Assembly (NCBI RefSeq): GCF_034479635.1
Contig: NZ_CP140153.1
Location: 1,681,501-1,745,500, forward strand
Origin: Guyparkeria halophila
GTDB taxonomy: Bacteria > Pseudomonadota > Gammaproteobacteria > Halothiobacillales > Halothiobacillaceae
Direction of reading: 5' to 3'
Length of the DNA: 64,000 nt
The notes under the pieces are model-generated. The model was not told where the DNA came from, searched no databases, and saw only the letters and a program-made list of their open reading frames with translations. A program made the position numbers and the translations under genes. Below, piece by piece: positions 17,804-26,901 of the stretch. Position 1 is the first letter of the stretch; each line of letters starts with the position of its first letter.

Positions 17804-18403
17804 ATGAGCAAGGTTCTCGTTCTCTACTACTCCATGTACGGCCACATCGAGACGATGGCGCAAGCGGTAGCCGACGGCGCCCGTGAAGTCGACGGCACGG
17901 AGGTAGTCATCAAGCGTGTACCGGAGCTGATGGACGAGGAAACCGCCACACGCGCCGGCGCCAAGCTCGACCAGGCCGCTGCGATCGCCAGCCCCAAAGA
18001 ACTTGGCGACTACGACGCGGTAATCTTCGGCACGCCCACGCGCTTCGGCAACATGGCCGCGCAGATGCGCAATTTCCTCGACCAGACGGGCAGCCTGTGG
18101 GCCGAGGGCAAGCTGATCGGCAAGGTCGGCAGCGTCTTTACCTCCACCGGCACCGGCGCAGGCAACGAGACCACCATCACCTCCACCTGGAACACCCTCG
18201 CCCACCTCGGGATGGTGATCGTCGGCACGCCCTACGGGATTCCCGAGATGTTCGATATCTCCGAACCGCGTGGCGGTGGTCCCTACGGCTCCGGCACCCT
18301 GGCGGGCGGCGATGGCAGCCGCCAGCCCAGCGAGATGGAGCTGACCATCGCCCGCTACCAGGGCCGGCACGTCGCGGAGATCGCCGGCAAGCTCTGCCGC
18401 TGA
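17804..18403 (+). CDS. wrbA: NAD(P)H:quinone oxidoreductase WrbA
   Basis: 199 residues, the typical WrbA length. The flavodoxin-like FMN site is seen in [15 protein letters not shown] and in [22 protein letters not shown]; the C-terminal half has [20 protein letters not shown]. WrbA is a tetrameric FMN enzyme that reduces quinones by two electrons and protects against redox stress. Start ATG 17804 has GAGGT upstream. It is a single gene, convergent with the ZIP gene ten bases away. Confidence 0.95.
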   Translation: MSKVLVLYYSMYGHIETMAQAVADGAREVDGTEVVIKRVPELMDEETATRAGAKLDQAAAIASPKELGDYDAVIFGTPTRFGNMAAQMRNFLDQTGSLWAEGKLIGKVGSVFTSTGTGAGNETTITSTWNTLAHLGMVIVGTPYGIPEMFDISEPRGGGPYGSGTLAGGDGSRQPSEMELTIARYQGRHVAEIAGKLCR

Positions 18404-18413
18404 ATGCCTCGGC

Positions 18414-19121
18414 TCAGTGAATGAGCATCGCGCCGATCAGACCGAGGAGGAACCCGGCCACTGCCCCCATCGCCGGCAGGGTTTCACGCGACATGTGTGC
18501 ACCCGGCGCGATGTCCTCGAAAATCAGGTAGAGAATCCCTCCGCTGCAAAACAGCATCAGCAGGGCGAGCACCTGGTCTTCCGCGGCTAGCAGGGCGAAC
18601 CCGAACCACGCCGCAAGCGGGCCAGCCAACGGGGCGAGCAGGAAGATGGTCCAGAGTCGGCCAAGACGCATGCCGCCCCGGCGCATCTCGTGGAAGGAGG
18701 CGAATCCCTCCGGCATGTTCTGCAGGGCGATAAGCAGGGCGAGCAGGTAGGCGACGTTCGACCCGGTCGCCACCGCCGCTCCCAGGGCGATCCCTTCGGG
18801 AATGAAGTCGAGCAGCATGCCGAGAAACTGCGCGACCGCCGTGCCTCGGCGCTTGAGCCACGAACTGACCTGCCAGAAGACCAACCCGCCGATCAGAAAG
18901 GCCACCGCCGCACTGGCGACATGCGCGTGTTCCATGCCGAACGGCACCAGGACCAGGGCCACGGCCGCCAACAGGGCCCCGCCCCCGAAATACGACACGA
19001 AGCTGTCGATCTCGTGCTCGACCCAGTACGAGCGCATCCGGTGGTGCGCCGAGACCAGCGCCCCGGCGGGGATGGCCAAACCCGCCATCAGGGCCAGACC
19101 AAGCGTAGCTTCCAGGGTCAT
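18414..19121 (-). CDS. ZIP family divalent metal transporter
   Basis: 235 residues, about eight membrane segments. The two metal-site helices are recognisable: LLDFIPEGIALGAA (helix IV) and LIALQNMPEGFASFHE (helix V), each with the conserved P-E-G. ZIP permeases bring Zn2+, Fe2+ or similar ions into the cytoplasm. A His-rich loop is absent. Start ATG 19121 has CAGGAGAG upstream. Metal specificity cannot be told from the sequence. Confidence 0.88.
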   Translation of the reverse strand: MTLEATLGLALMAGLAIPAGALVSAHHRMRSYWVEHEIDSFVSYFGGGALLAAVALVLVPFGMEHAHVASAAVAFLIGGLVFWQVSSWLKRRGTAVAQFLGMLLDFIPEGIALGAAVATGSNVAYLLALLIALQNMPEGFASFHEMRRGGMRLGRLWTIFLLAPLAGPLAAWFGFALLAAEDQVLALLMLFCSGGILYLIFEDIAPGAHMSRETLPAMGAVAGFLLGLIGAMLIH

Positions 19122-19233
19122 GGGCTCTCCTGTCGGGGCGACCGCGGATCACGCACCGGGCCGGTTCTGCTTTAATCCCAGCATAGGTCAGGCCGGCCGG
19201 ATCGGCGCCGGATCAGCGAAAGGGCGAGAGACC

Positions 19234-20361
19234 ATGTCCACCCGTCATCACACGACGATCGAGGATTCATTGCCGCTACTGCTTGCCGGGGACGTGATGC
19301 TCGGCCGTGGCATCGACCAGATCCTGCGCTCGCCTTCCGACCCTGTCCTCTACGAGGATTACCTCAAGGACGCCCGAGACTACGTCCGGCTGGCTGAGCG
19401 CGCCAATGGGACGGTGCCCCGTACCGTCAATCCCGACTATGTCTGGGGCGCGTCCCGGGATGCGCTGACGGATCGCTCCCGTGTGCGCCTCCTCAATCTC
19501 GAGACCGCGATCACCACCAACGACTCGCCGTGGCCGTCCAAGGGCATCCATTACCGCATGCACCCGGCGAATATCGATTGCCTGAAAGCGATCGCGCCGG
19601 ACTGCCTGGTCCTGGCCAACAACCACGTGCTCGACTGGGGCCGGGCGGGGTTGATCGAAACCCTGCGGACACTCGAGGCCGCTGGCATTCCATTCGTCGG
19701 CGCAGGCCAAGATCAACGCGAGGCCGAGCGCCCCGCCATCCTGCCCGCCGCGAAAGGCAAGCGGCTGCTGGTATTCGCCGCCGGTCACGGCGACAGCGGC
19801 ATCCCGACCGACTGGGCGGCCGACGAGTCGAGCCCCGGCGTGCACTACCTCCCCGCGCTCGACGAGGCGGCAATCGAGCAGCTGGCGCGCCTCGTCCACT
19901 CCCACCGCCAACCGGGTGACACGGTGGTGTTCTCGATCCACTGGGGCAGCAACTGGGGCTACCAGGTCCCCGAGGCGCACCGGCGCTTTGCCCGTTCACT
20001 GATCGACCAGGTGGGCGTCGACCTGGTCCACGGGCACTCCTCGCACCACCCGCGGACCTTCGAGGTCCACCACGGTCGACTGATCCTCTACGGCTGCGGC
20101 GACCTGATCAACGACTACGAGGGCATCGGTGACACCGCCCCCTACCGCTCGGATCTGGCCCTGCTCTATCGACCGGTATTGCGTGGCGGGCAGCTGACCC
20201 ATCTCGAACTCGACCCGTTCGCCATCCGCCGCCTGCAGCTACAGGCCTGCGAGCCACCCGAGCGAAGCTGGCTGGTCGGTGTTCTCGACCGGCAGGCACA
20301 ACGCTTTGGTGGGCGGGTCATCGATAACGGCTCTCACCTGACCTGCCGTTGGCAGACGTAA
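19234..20361 (+). CDS. CapA family protein (metallophosphatase-like)
   Basis: 375 residues. LLLAGDVMLGRGID, NLETAITTN, LANNHVLDWG, FSIHWGSNWGY and HGHSSHHPRTFEVHHGRLILYGCGDLINDYEG are the metal-site motifs of the CapA/PgsA family, related to calcineurin-like phosphatases. No signal peptide is seen, so it may act in the cytoplasm, unlike CapA of poly-gamma-glutamate systems. No other pgs genes are near. Start ATG 19234 has AGGG upstream. Often called poly-gamma-glutamate synthesis protein, but that role is unsupported here. Confidence 0.85.
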   Translation: MSTRHHTTIEDSLPLLLAGDVMLGRGIDQILRSPSDPVLYEDYLKDARDYVRLAERANGTVPRTVNPDYVWGASRDALTDRSRVRLLNLETAITTNDSPWPSKGIHYRMHPANIDCLKAIAPDCLVLANNHVLDWGRAGLIETLRTLEAAGIPFVGAGQDQREAERPAILPAAKGKRLLVFAAGHGDSGIPTDWAADESSPGVHYLPALDEAAIEQLARLVHSHRQPGDTVVFSIHWGSNWGYQVPEAHRRFARSLIDQVGVDLVHGHSSHHPRTFEVHHGRLILYGCGDLINDYEGIGDTAPYRSDLALLYRPVLRGGQLTHLELDPFAIRRLQLQACEPPERSWLVGVLDRQAQRFGGRVIDNGSHLTCRWQT

Positions 20362-20369
20362 ACGGCCGC

Positions 20370-22178
20370 TCAGTCCGACTCGCGCTCGATCCCGCAGCAG
20401 GGCGTGGCCGTGTCCACGTCTTGCAGGATCGCGCCAGTGATCGGGTTGGGCCGATAGGTGGTGCAGCCCTTCAGTCCCAGGTTGAAGGCGCGCTGGTAAA
20501 TGGCCTCGAAGTCGGTGAACGGCATCGATTCGGGCACGTTGATGGTCTTGGAGATCGCGCTGTCGACATACGGCTGCAACGCGGCCTGCATCGCCAGATG
20601 CGCCTCGGGCAGCAGGGCCTCGGCCTCGACGAACGTATCCGGTGCCGGGCCGTGCGGATGCCCGGCGCGCCACTGCTGCCAGGCGCGGTCCTCGAGACGA
20701 TACGACTCGCGCGAGCCGTCGCCGGTCAGCACCGAGCGGCACAGCTCGCGGCGAAAGATCGGCTCGACGCCGGAGGACACGTTCCCCGCCAGCAGACTGA
20801 TGGTGCCGGTGGGCGCGATCGCGGTCAGATGGCTGTTGCGGATGCCATCGCGGGCAATGCCCGCTCGGATGTCGCCCGGCAGTCCCCGAACAAACGGCCG
20901 GTCGAGAAAGCGGGCCACCTCGAACAACGCAAACGGCCGCTTCTCCCGTGCCAGTTCGATCGAGGCGCGATAGGCAGCGTGCGTGATCGCCTGCATGATC
21001 GCGCCGGCCTGTTCGCGCGCCTCGGGACTGTCGTAATGCCACCCCAGCATGATCAGCGTATCGGCCAGCCCGGTGACGCCCAGGCCGATCCGCCGGCTGC
21101 CGCGCGCCTGCTCGGCCTGCGACGGCAAGGGGAACGACGAGGCATCGATCACGTTGTCGAGAAAGCGCACCGCCAGTCGGGCGGTCTCCTCCAGCCCGTC
21201 GTGATCCAGCGTCGCCCGTGACGTGAACGGGTCGCGTACGAAACGCGTCAGGTTGATCGAGCCGAGATCACAGGCCCCATAGGGCGGTAGCGGGATTTCG
21301 CCGCAGGGGTTGGTGGCCGAAATCCGCTCAAGACCGCCCAGGTTGTTCCACTGATTGATCCGGTCGATGAACAACACACCCGGCTCGGCGTGATCGTAGG
21401 TCGCCCGCATTATGTGCTCCCAGAGCTCGCGGGCGCGCACCCGGCGGATCACCCGACAGGCAACCGGCTGGTCGAATCCGGGCCAGTCGCGCCGAACCGC
21501 ATCCCCCCTGCCCTCGCCGCTCGCGCCGTCCAGCGCGGCAGCCGGAAAGACCAGCGGCCAGTCGGCATCGGCGTGTACCGCGGCCATGAAGGCATCGCTG
21601 ACCAGCACCGAGCAGTTGAAATGCGTGAGCTCCCCGGAGCGATGCTTGGCATCGACAAACGCCTCGATATCCGGGTGATCGACCCGCAGGGTGGCCATCA
21701 TCGCCCCGCGCCGGGCGCCGGTGGAGAGAATGGTGGCGCACATGCTGTCCCAGATGCGCATGAAGGAAACCGGTCCCGAGGCGATCGTGCCGGCGTGCCG
21801 CGCCGCCGTGCCGGCCGGCCGCAACGTGGAGAAGTCGTAGCCGACACCCCCGCCCTGCTGCATGGTGATCGCGCCTTCCTTGAGCGCCTCGAAGATCCCG
21901 TCCATCGAATCCTGGATCGTGCCCATGACAAAGCAGTTGAACAGTGTCACCTGGCGGTTGGTGCCCGCCCCGGCGAGGATGCGCCCCCCCGGCAGGAACC
22001 GAAAGTCAGCCAGCAGGTCGGCAAATCGCCGTTCCCAAACCGCCGGCTCGGCTTCGACCGTCGCCAGGGCGCGTGCCACGCGTCGCCACGTGGCCTCGAT
22101 ACCGGGCTCGTCGGCATACCGGTAGCGGCTGGCCCAGATCTCTCGGGCGATGGCCGTATCGAGTGCCTCCTGTCCCAT
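20370..22178 (-). CDS. nrdJ: Adenosylcobalamin-dependent ribonucleotide reductase (class II)
   Basis: 602 residues. The catalytic N-C-E triad is in ATNPCGEIPLPPYGACDLGS, FLPGGRILAGAGT and QQGGGVGYDFSTLRP are class II marks, and the C-terminus has GCTTYRPNP plus a CC pair likely used for reduction. It converts ribonucleotides to deoxyribonucleotides with coenzyme B12 and works with or without oxygen. No N-terminal ATP-cone and no NrdB are present, which fits the short class II form. Start ATG 22178 follows GACAGGAGG. The downstream hydrolase pair lies upstream in transcription with 14 bases between. Confidence 0.93.
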   Translation of the reverse strand: MGQEALDTAIAREIWASRYRYADEPGIEATWRRVARALATVEAEPAVWERRFADLLADFRFLPGGRILAGAGTNRQVTLFNCFVMGTIQDSMDGIFEALKEGAITMQQGGGVGYDFSTLRPAGTAARHAGTIASGPVSFMRIWDSMCATILSTGARRGAMMATLRVDHPDIEAFVDAKHRSGELTHFNCSVLVSDAFMAAVHADADWPLVFPAAALDGASGEGRGDAVRRDWPGFDQPVACRVIRRVRARELWEHIMRATYDHAEPGVLFIDRINQWNNLGGLERISATNPCGEIPLPPYGACDLGSINLTRFVRDPFTSRATLDHDGLEETARLAVRFLDNVIDASSFPLPSQAEQARGSRRIGLGVTGLADTLIMLGWHYDSPEAREQAGAIMQAITHAAYRASIELAREKRPFALFEVARFLDRPFVRGLPGDIRAGIARDGIRNSHLTAIAPTGTISLLAGNVSSGVEPIFRRELCRSVLTGDGSRESYRLEDRAWQQWRAGHPHGPAPDTFVEAEALLPEAHLAMQAALQPYVDSAISKTINVPESMPFTDFEAIYQRAFNLGLKGCTTYRPNPITGAILQDVDTATPCCGIERESD

Positions 22179-22192
22179 GGGTCACCCAGCGA

Positions 22193-22840
22193 TTAGCCAG
22201 GCACCAGCCAGCGCGTGAACCACTCGGCCGCCAGCCGCGCGGCCTGAAACAGGGTGCCCGGTTCCTCGAACAGGTGCGTGGCCCGCGGCACGATGGCCAG
22301 TTCGGTGGTTGCCTGCATGCGTTCGCGGGCCTGCTGGTTGAGTTCGATCACCTGGGTATCCGCCCCGCCGACGATCAGCAGGGTCGGGGCGACCACGCGA
22401 GGCAATGCCTCGCCCGCCAGATCCGGTCGACCGCCGCGCGAGACCACCGCCCGAATCGAATCGGGCAACTGCGCGGCGGCCTTGAGGGCGGCGGCCGCCC
22501 CGGTACTGGCGCCAAAATACCCCTGCGGCAACACGGCCAGCTCGGGCTGTTCGGCCACCCAGGCGGAGGCCTGCGTCAGGCGTTCGGCAAGCCGGTCGAT
22601 GTCGAAGCGATTCTCGTAAACCGCGTCCTCCGACTCGCTCAACAGGTCGAACAGGAGCGTGGCCAACCCCACCTCGTGCAGCTGGCGTGCGACGAACTGG
22701 TTGCGCGAGCTGTGGCGGCTGCTGCCGCTGCCATGCGCGAACAGCACCAGCCCTTGCGGCTGGGGCGGCACCGCCAGCATGCCCTCGTGAATTGCCCCGC
22801 CCAGCCGCATCTCGACGTTCTGTTGTCTATCGGCGTTCAT
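22193..22840 (-). CDS. Alpha/beta hydrolase (dienelactone hydrolase-like)
   Basis: 215 residues. The fold is shown by GLVLFAHGSGSSRHSSRN (oxyanion region), a nucleophile elbow GASTGAA in place of GxSxG (Ser 110 region), an acid in VGGADTQV, and the catalytic His in PRATHLFEEPG. The ATG at 22840 overlaps the stop of the phosphoribosyltransferase gene by 14 bases. In other bacteria the same two domains occur fused in one polypeptide, so a joint function is likely. Substrate unknown. Confidence 0.85.
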   Translation of the reverse strand: MNADRQQNVEMRLGGAIHEGMLAVPPQPQGLVLFAHGSGSSRHSSRNQFVARQLHEVGLATLLFDLLSESEDAVYENRFDIDRLAERLTQASAWVAEQPELAVLPQGYFGASTGAAAALKAAAQLPDSIRAVVSRGGRPDLAGEALPRVVAPTLLIVGGADTQVIELNQQARERMQATTELAIVPRATHLFEEPGTLFQAARLAAEWFTRWLVPG

Positions 22841-23480
22841 GGCGCGCCTCCCGGTCGGTAGCCTGCTCGAGCATGGCGATGACCTCGTGGTCGCTCACCT
22901 GCGGAAAGCTGTCGTAGTAGGCGCCGACCGCCCCCAGGTACTGGTCGGTGATCTCCAGCGCCACCAGCTCGTCGGCCTCCGTTTCCAGTTGAGCGGCAGT
23001 CGAGGCCGGCACAACCGGGATGGCGACCACCACCCGGGCCGGATCACGGGCGTCGGCATCGCGAATGGCCGCACGCATCGTCAGCCCGGTGGCAATACCG
23101 TCATCCACGATGATCGCGAGCTTGCCCTCAACCGTCGGGGCATCCGCACGCCCGTAGAGCGCCCGTCGCCGGGAGGCCTCGACCCGCTCGCGCGTTTCGG
23201 CATCCGCGAGCCAGTTCGGATCGACGGCCGCCTCCTCACGCGCATTGCAGACCCGCTCGCCCTGCTCGGGCACCGCGCAGATGGCGTATTCCGGCTGCAT
23301 CGGGTGACCGATCTTGCGCGGAATCAACACGTCCAACGGCATATTCAGGTGGCGCGCCACTTCCAGGCCGAGGGAGACCCCGCCCCGGGGGAGCGCATAG
23401 ACCACGCCGGGCTGCCCCCGGAAGCGTTCCAGGGCCTCGGCCAACTGGCACCCGGCCTCGCGTCGATCGGCAAATCGCAT
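22827..23480 (-). CDS. Phosphoribosyltransferase-like protein
   Basis: 217 residues. The PRPP-binding loop is AIIVDDGIATGLTMRAAI (acidic pair, then ATG-L), and VYALPRGGVSLGLEVA is the typical substrate side. The hood region (IPRKIGHPMQPEYAICAV) is shared with the phosphoribosyltransferases fused to dienelactone hydrolase domains. Start ATG 23480 has GGGGAGGG four bases away, preferred over a GTG/ATG further upstream. Substrate unknown; not a clear purine or uracil enzyme. Confidence 0.85.
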   Translation of the reverse strand: MRFADRREAGCQLAEALERFRGQPGVVYALPRGGVSLGLEVARHLNMPLDVLIPRKIGHPMQPEYAICAVPEQGERVCNAREEAAVDPNWLADAETRERVEASRRRALYGRADAPTVEGKLAIIVDDGIATGLTMRAAIRDADARDPARVVVAIPVVPASTAAQLETEADELVALEITDQYLGAVGAYYDSFPQVSDHEVIAMLEQATDREARHERR

Positions 23481-23951
23481 GACACCCTCCCCTGACATCG
23501 TGGGTGGAGGACCCGCACGTCGGGCCTGACACGACTATAGCCACTTGGCCGAGGAACGCTGTCACAAATCGCTATTTTTCACGCTCAAACAGTAGGTTGC
23601 GAACGATAACGCGGTAATTTGCTGTGCTATGTTTCCTGGTGGAATGCCGGTTCGTTAATCGTGCCACCTGCGCCCCCGCCATCAGGCGATGTCAAATCGA
23701 CTGATGCCCTATCGATCAGGAAGCCACGATGGTTGGCCGCGTTCCGGGACATCCGCGCCAGCGGGTGATCAGCAACACGGGGAATCAGCCGAGCGCGTCG
23801 TGACAACCGCCTGCTCGGCGTTCCTCAATCGGGCCGTCTGGAAAATTCGTGTGTCGTCGCATTCTGGGGGCAACGTCGCTCCGAGTAATGAGCTGACCCA
23901 CCGGGATTTCCGCGACCCTGGCCTTCAACCCGAAAAAGGAGGAGAAGCGCC
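23481..23951. other. Intergenic region between divergent genes
   Basis: About 470 bases between two divergent genes. 23560-23680 is the AT-richest part (CTATTTTTCACG, GCGGTAATTTGC, GTTCGTTAATCG) and probably holds promoters. An 88-codon frame at 23689-23955 overlaps the next start; its composition is not protein-like. No terminator or clear repeat was found. Confidence 0.5.
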
Positions 23952-24680
23952 ATGATCAGGAAGCGACTGTTACGAGAACTGACCGCCTGCGGGCTTGCGG
24001 CAACCATGCTGACCGCCGCCCCGGCGGTACTGGCCGATGACGACAAGCCGCGGCGCGGCATGTACGGACCGGGCATGATGGACGGCTCCGGCCCCTATGG
24101 ACCCGGCTATGGCCAAGGCTATGGACAGGGCTATGGCCCCGGTTACGGCATGCAGGGTGGCGCCCCGTGCACGCCCGGCGCCGGCTACGGTCAAGGCATG
24201 ATGGGCCCCGGCATGATGGGGCCGGGCATGATGGGCCCCGGCTATGGCGGTGGTTACGGCGGTGGCTACGGCCACGGCATGATGCAGCCGGGCTACGGCC
24301 CGGGCATGATGGGCCCCGGTTACGGTGCGGGTTACGGTCCCGGCATGATGGGCCCGGGTTACGGCCAAGGCATGATGGGCTCTGGTGGTTACGGCCCGAT
24401 GATGAACGGCTCTGGACCGGGATGGGGTGGCCAACCGCTTTCCGAGAAACAGCGCGAGCGGATGCGCGAGCTTCAGCAGGAAGAACAGAAGGCGCACTGG
24501 GAGCGCATGCAGAAAATGCAGGATCGCCAGCGCGAACTCCAGCGCCTGCAGCTCGCCGAGGAACCCGATTACGACGCCATCAAGGAGAAATCACGGGAGA
24601 TCGGCGAGCTCCAGCAACAAATGGCCGAGGAACGCATCGAGATGCACAAGCGCATGCGCGAGGCCCTGGATCAGAACTGA
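23952..24680 (+). CDS. Periplasmic Met/Gly/Tyr-rich protein with Spy/CpxP-like C-terminus
   Basis: 242 residues. Signal peptide (cleavage after VLA, about residue 28). Residues 36-155 are built from repeats of GYG-PGMMGPG type, with about 20 Met, many as MM pairs. The C-terminal part (about 160-242) is a charged amphipathic helix pair (LSEKQRERMRELQQEEQ ... EIGELQQQMAEERIEMHKRMREAL) like the Spy/CpxP/LTXXQ chaperone and metal-resistance family. Met-rich segments often bind Cu(I); that is inference here. Start ATG 23952 has AAAGGAGGAG. Followed by a strong terminator. Confidence 0.75.
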   Translation: MIRKRLLRELTACGLAATMLTAAPAVLADDDKPRRGMYGPGMMDGSGPYGPGYGQGYGQGYGPGYGMQGGAPCTPGAGYGQGMMGPGMMGPGMMGPGYGGGYGGGYGHGMMQPGYGPGMMGPGYGAGYGPGMMGPGYGQGMMGSGGYGPMMNGSGPGWGGQPLSEKQRERMRELQQEEQKAHWERMQKMQDRQRELQRLQLAEEPDYDAIKEKSREIGELQQQMAEERIEMHKRMREALDQN

Positions 24681-24708
24681 CCGTCTGTTTCGATCCGACA
24701 CGAAACCA

Positions 24709-24738
24709 GGAAGGCCGCCCACGAATGGGCGGCCTTCC
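24709..24738 (+). terminator. Terminator of the Met-rich protein gene
   Basis: Perfect 13-bp stem GGAAGGCCGCCCA / TGGGCGGCCTTCC, tetraloop CGAA, then CTTTTG. Confidence 0.92.
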
Positions 24739-24780
24739 CTTTTGCCGCTGGCGATTGGCGTGGGATGGCGCGTCAAGCCA

Positions 24781-25001
24781 TCAATCGTTCACCCGTCGTC
24801 GGCGCTCCTCGAACTCCTCGTGGTCGATCTCGCCGAGCGCACAGCGTTCCTTGAGTATGTCCAGTGCCGTGCGCCGACCGTCACGCGGCTCGAATGGCCG
24901 CTGATGGCCCGAGGAACGCAGCCATTTGAACAACGCGACGATGCCGATAATCAGCAGTACAGAAGCACCCAGCCTGCTCCATACATGCCGCCATGCGGCA
25001 T
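24781..25001 (-). pseudogene. SHOCT-domain small membrane protein, frameshifted
   Basis: The C-terminal part reads LLIIGIVALFKWL (membrane helix) ... ALDILKERCALGEIDHEEFEERRR and stops at 24781: a clear SHOCT domain. That frame has no ATG, GTG or TTG start before the membrane helix. The other frame supplies a start: ATG 25001 with GAGG upstream gives MPHGGMYGAGWVLLYC and then stops, and the MYGxGW beginning is usual for these proteins. The total of 221 bases is one short of a whole number of codons, so a one-base deletion near 24955-24965 has split the gene, or the sequence has an error there. Confidence 0.65.
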
Positions 25002-25072
25002 CCAGCCATACCTCAGTCGTACATCCCCGGCCTCCGTGGAGTTCAGCAACGGTTCGGGCACCTTGGCGGTTG

Positions 25073-25216
25073 TCAGAAACCGTAACCCAGCAAACCCAGC
25101 ACCCCGAGGGTGATCAGGTAGATCGCCACGATGTAGTTGAGCAGCTTGGGAACGATCAGGATCGCGATGCCCGCGCCCAGGGAGATCAGCGGAACGAGTT
25201 CGATATGGAGGGTCAT
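25073..25216 (-). CDS. DUF3096 small membrane protein
   Basis: 47 residues: MTLHIELVPLISLGAGIAIL then IVPKLLNYIVAIYLITLG and a Gly-Leu end. This is the whole pattern of DUF3096, two membrane helices with a central PxLLNY turn. Start ATG 25216 follows AAGGAGCATGAC. Its function is unknown. It lies downstream of no obvious operon partner; the SHOCT remnant follows it in the same direction. Confidence 0.85.
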   Translation of the reverse strand: MTLHIELVPLISLGAGIAILIVPKLLNYIVAIYLITLGVLGLLGYGF

Positions 25217-25321
25217 GTCATGCTCCTTGTTACGACGACCAATTATCTGGATATCGATCGTGCCGCGCCGAGGACCGGTTGTCCACTGACGGCCAGACGA
25301 AAACACGGAGTAACCGATCGA

Positions 25322-25936
25322 TCACAGGGCCCCCTCGTCGCGCAATACCTCGGCGATGCGCTCGGCCATGGCACGATAACCGTCGGCGTTCAGATGGACG
25401 GCGTCGGCCTTGTACCCCGGGCGACGTAACAGGCCGGCGACCAGGTCATCCAACAGGACCACGCCGTGCTCCTCGGCCAGTTCCTCGTAGAGGGGCGCGG
25501 ACTGCGAGAACAAGGACTTCTCCGGCACCCCGACGAGCACCACGGCCACGTCATGTGCCTGAGCCTCTTCGATCATCCGGGCCAGGTTGCGCTTGGCCTC
25601 GGCCAGATCCTGGTTGCGCAGCACGTCGTTGCCGCCCATCAGGAGGATCATCAGGGCCGGCGCCTGTGTCTCGATGGTCTCCGGCAGGCGGGCCAGCCCG
25701 TCGGCGGTAGTCTCGCCGGCCACGCCGGCATTCACCACGGTACGTCCCGTCAGCCGGGCAAGCTGCGCGGGATAGGCCGCCCCGTCCGGCGCACCCACGC
25801 CCTCGGTCAGGCTATCGCCAAACGCCAGAATGGTCGCATCACGTGGCAGCGGCTCGAGTGCCGGCTCGCCGCAGCCCGCCAATGCCAGCACGACAATGGC
25901 CAACAGCCAGCGGCCTGATCGTCCCCACCCTGTCAT
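25322..25936 (-). CDS. GDSL-family esterase/arylesterase lipoprotein (TesA-like)
   Basis: 204 residues. The signal peptide ends in the lipobox LALAGC, so the enzyme is probably lipid-anchored in the periplasm. SGNH blocks are present: AFGDSLTEGVG (block I, Ser), VVNAGVAGETT (II, Gly), LLMGGNDVLR (III, Asn), and DAVHLNADGY (V, Asp and His). Such enzymes hydrolyse thioesters, aryl esters or lysophospholipids. Start ATG 25936 shares one base with the stop of the GGDEF gene (TGATG), so the two are coupled. Confidence 0.9.
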   Translation of the reverse strand: MTGWGRSGRWLLAIVVLALAGCGEPALEPLPRDATILAFGDSLTEGVGAPDGAAYPAQLARLTGRTVVNAGVAGETTADGLARLPETIETQAPALMILLMGGNDVLRNQDLAEAKRNLARMIEEAQAHDVAVVLVGVPEKSLFSQSAPLYEELAEEHGVVLLDDLVAGLLRRPGYKADAVHLNADGYRAMAERIAEVLRDEGAL

Positions 25937-26901
25937 CAATGACTTGTCGCCTCCTTTCGCGCGGCGCGTTTCTCCTCGAGCATGGCGCGATCCGCCTCGA
26001 TCACCGCCGACTCGATACCCTGACGCGGGTCGCGTGCCGACCAGCCCACCGAGGCTTCGACACCAACCTCCGCCAGTGCCCGGCGGATCTTGGCCTCGAT
26101 GCGCCGGCCCGCGTCGGCCCCGCTCTCCATGCAGAGCACGGCGAACTCGTCGCCGCCAATGCGTGCCACGGCATCGGTGTCGCGCATTGCAGTGCGCAGC
26201 GACTCGCCGGCAAGTCTCAGCAATTCGTCGCCGGCGTCGTGCCCGTGGGTGTCGTTGATTTCCTTGAGGCGGTCCAGGTCGATGATGACCACCGTCGCCG
26301 GACTACCGTAGCGGCGGGCCCGGCGTTCCTCGATCTCGAGCCGTTCGTGCCAACCACGGCGGTTGAGCAACCCGGTCAGCGGATCGAGGCTGGCCTCTTC
26401 TCTGACCGCCTGCAGTGTGCGCGCCAGTTCCACGCGCTGGAGTTCGGCCTCGAGGAGGCTGCCCAGCAGGCGGGCGAACAGCCGGATCAGGGGCAGCTGC
26501 ACGTTGAGTGCCTCAGGCTGCGGATCGGGATCGATTGCGCACAGGGTGCCGAACAGCTCGCCATCGGCGCGCCGAACCGGCACGCCGATGTAGGCCCCGA
26601 TCGGCACCTGACGTCCGATGGGGGCCTCCCGGTAGCTCGCGACCTCGTTGGCATCGGGCGCGGTCTGCGGCCCCTCGCCCGCCACCATCAGCGCACAGAA
26701 CGAGTCGGCCCAGCGCAGCACATCGCCATCGCCCACCGAGTAGCGATCTCCCTCCGCCTGCAGGATGATCCAGTCCTCGCCCTCGGTGCGGGTCATCATC
26801 CATAACCCCAACCCGGTGCGTTCGCGCAATTCCGCCAAGACGTTCCGACAGGCGGAATCAAATCCCGTGAATGGCAATGCGTCGTCGGGGTTTCCGGTCA
26901 T
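25936..26901 (-). CDS. GAF-GGDEF diguanylate cyclase, soluble
   Basis: 321 residues with no membrane segment. The N-terminal GAF domain (about 15-150) has GAYIGVPVRRADGELFGTLCAID. The GGDEF domain carries RIGGDEFAVL (GGDEF at about 249-253) and an I-site RDTD five residues before. It should make c-di-GMP in response to a small ligand or light/redox cue sensed by GAF. Start ATG 26901 has GAGGG upstream. Operon with the GDSL esterase. Confidence 0.92.
   Translation of the reverse strand: MTGNPDDALPFTGFDSACRNVLAELRERTGLGLWMMTRTEGEDWIILQAEGDRYSVGDGDVLRWADSFCALMVAGEGPQTAPDANEVASYREAPIGRQVPIGAYIGVPVRRADGELFGTLCAIDPDPQPEALNVQLPLIRLFARLLGSLLEAELQRVELARTLQAVREEASLDPLTGLLNRRGWHERLEIEERRARRYGSPATVVIIDLDRLKEINDTHGHDAGDELLRLAGESLRTAMRDTDAVARIGGDEFAVLCMESGADAGRRIEAKIRRALAEVGVEASVGWSARDPRQGIESAVIEADRAMLEEKRAARKEATSH

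Noticed and set aside
23689-23955. 88-codon frame before the Met-rich protein
   Set aside because: Overlaps the good start at 23952 and has no family features or ribosome site.
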